Below, piece after piece: positions 5,422 through 5,470 of a DNA stretch of 5,470 nucleotides. The notes under the pieces are model-generated. The model had not been told where the DNA came from. It was given only the letters and a program-made list of their open reading frames with translations, and did no database searches. Source of the DNA: CAZUMW01 sp964621615 (lineage in GTDB: Bacteria > Desulfobacterota > WTBG01 > CAIYCZ01 > CAIRTM01). Numbering within the stretch: the stretch's first letter is position 1; each line of letters starts with the position of its first letter. The stretch covers positions 1 through 5,470 of the forward strand of contig CAZUMW010000090.1 in NCBI GenBank assembly GCA_964621615.1, written 5' to 3'. A program made the translations under genes and the position numbers.

Positions 5422-5470
5422 TGTCAAGAATCTTTCGCACTTTTCTCAGTAGGGCCTCAACCGGTTAGAG
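5411..5470 (+). repeat. End of the same unidentified repeat as the left window edge, in inverted orientation
   Basis: The plus strand from about 5411 to 5464 aligns with the minus strand of 1-57, sharing CAGGA, TTTCGCAC, AGGG, CCTCAA and CCGG in the same order with small gaps. In both copies the better-conserved part runs out of the window, and the gene on the inner side is broken at the junction (channel on the left, orfA on the right). This suggests the terminus of a mobile element. The exact inner boundary is uncertain between 5388 and 5421. An alternative is that 5421-5447 is the right end of the IS3 element itself, since its reverse complement starts TGAGAAAAGTGCG. Confidence 0.48.

Noticed and set aside
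5218..5427. 69-codon minus-strand frame across the IS3 remnant
   Set aside because: It is antisense to the orfA fragment, which has a promoter, ribosome site and helix-turn-helix; the reverse frame has none of these.
1..5470. CRISPR array, tRNA or rRNA genes, phage genes, toxin-antitoxin pair
   Set aside because: No regularly spaced repeats, no tRNA-like cloverleaf and no structural phage genes were found. The RHH-like small gene has no toxin-like neighbour; the gene after it is the HemF-like one.

Overview
The window most resembles a chromosomal piece of an anaerobic bacterium of the Desulfobacterota (Desulfobacterales type). The main clue is the PilZ protein at 4525-4890, whose N-terminal layout (KR-HPR followed by a D-S--G motif) and C-terminal CG-KFG-L---Q block have the look of the many small PilZ proteins of that group. 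This placement is inference from remembered family style, not from a search. Every intact gene lies on the minus strand, so the window is best read from right to left.

Right end (about 4970-5470): a patchwork of mobile-element debris on the plus strand. An AT-rich spacer is followed by a highly structured stretch that looks like the 5' end of a group II intron (5085-5223). That is cut off by the left part of an IS3-family element with its own promoter and the first ~35 codons of orfA (5224-5421). The IS3 remnant is in turn cut off by a third sequence (about 5411-5470). A diverged, inverted version of that third sequence lies at the very left edge (1-57), where it cuts off a channel gene. The segment is therefore bounded by inverted copies, or the two ends, of one unidentified repeat.

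Centre and left (4890 down to 25): first a single PilZ (c-di-GMP receptor) gene with a good sigma70-type promoter. After a ~230 bp gap comes a probable five-gene transcription unit: an APH/choline-kinase-like small-molecule kinase; a membrane-anchored or secreted PHP/DUF3604 metallo-hydrolase with all metal motifs; a 67-residue ribbon-helix-helix-like protein; a very divergent homologue of the oxygen-dependent coproporphyrinogen oxidase HemF; and the start of a two-TM potassium-channel gene broken just after its selectivity filter. Gaps inside the unit are short (about 40 nt, 41 nt, a 26 nt overlap, 83 nt). A composite stem-loop separates the kinase from the PHP gene.

The functional link between these genes is not known. 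The kinase and PHP protein could act on the same phosphorylated or polymer-linked substrate across the envelope, and the HemF-like protein has lost the residues expected for normal catalysis. The HemF-like gene with its coupled small partner is the best candidate for undescribed biology. The other points of interest are a C8 tract just behind the PHP membrane anchor, and an inverted repeat in the IS3 remnant that could hide the transposase start codon in read-through RNA.
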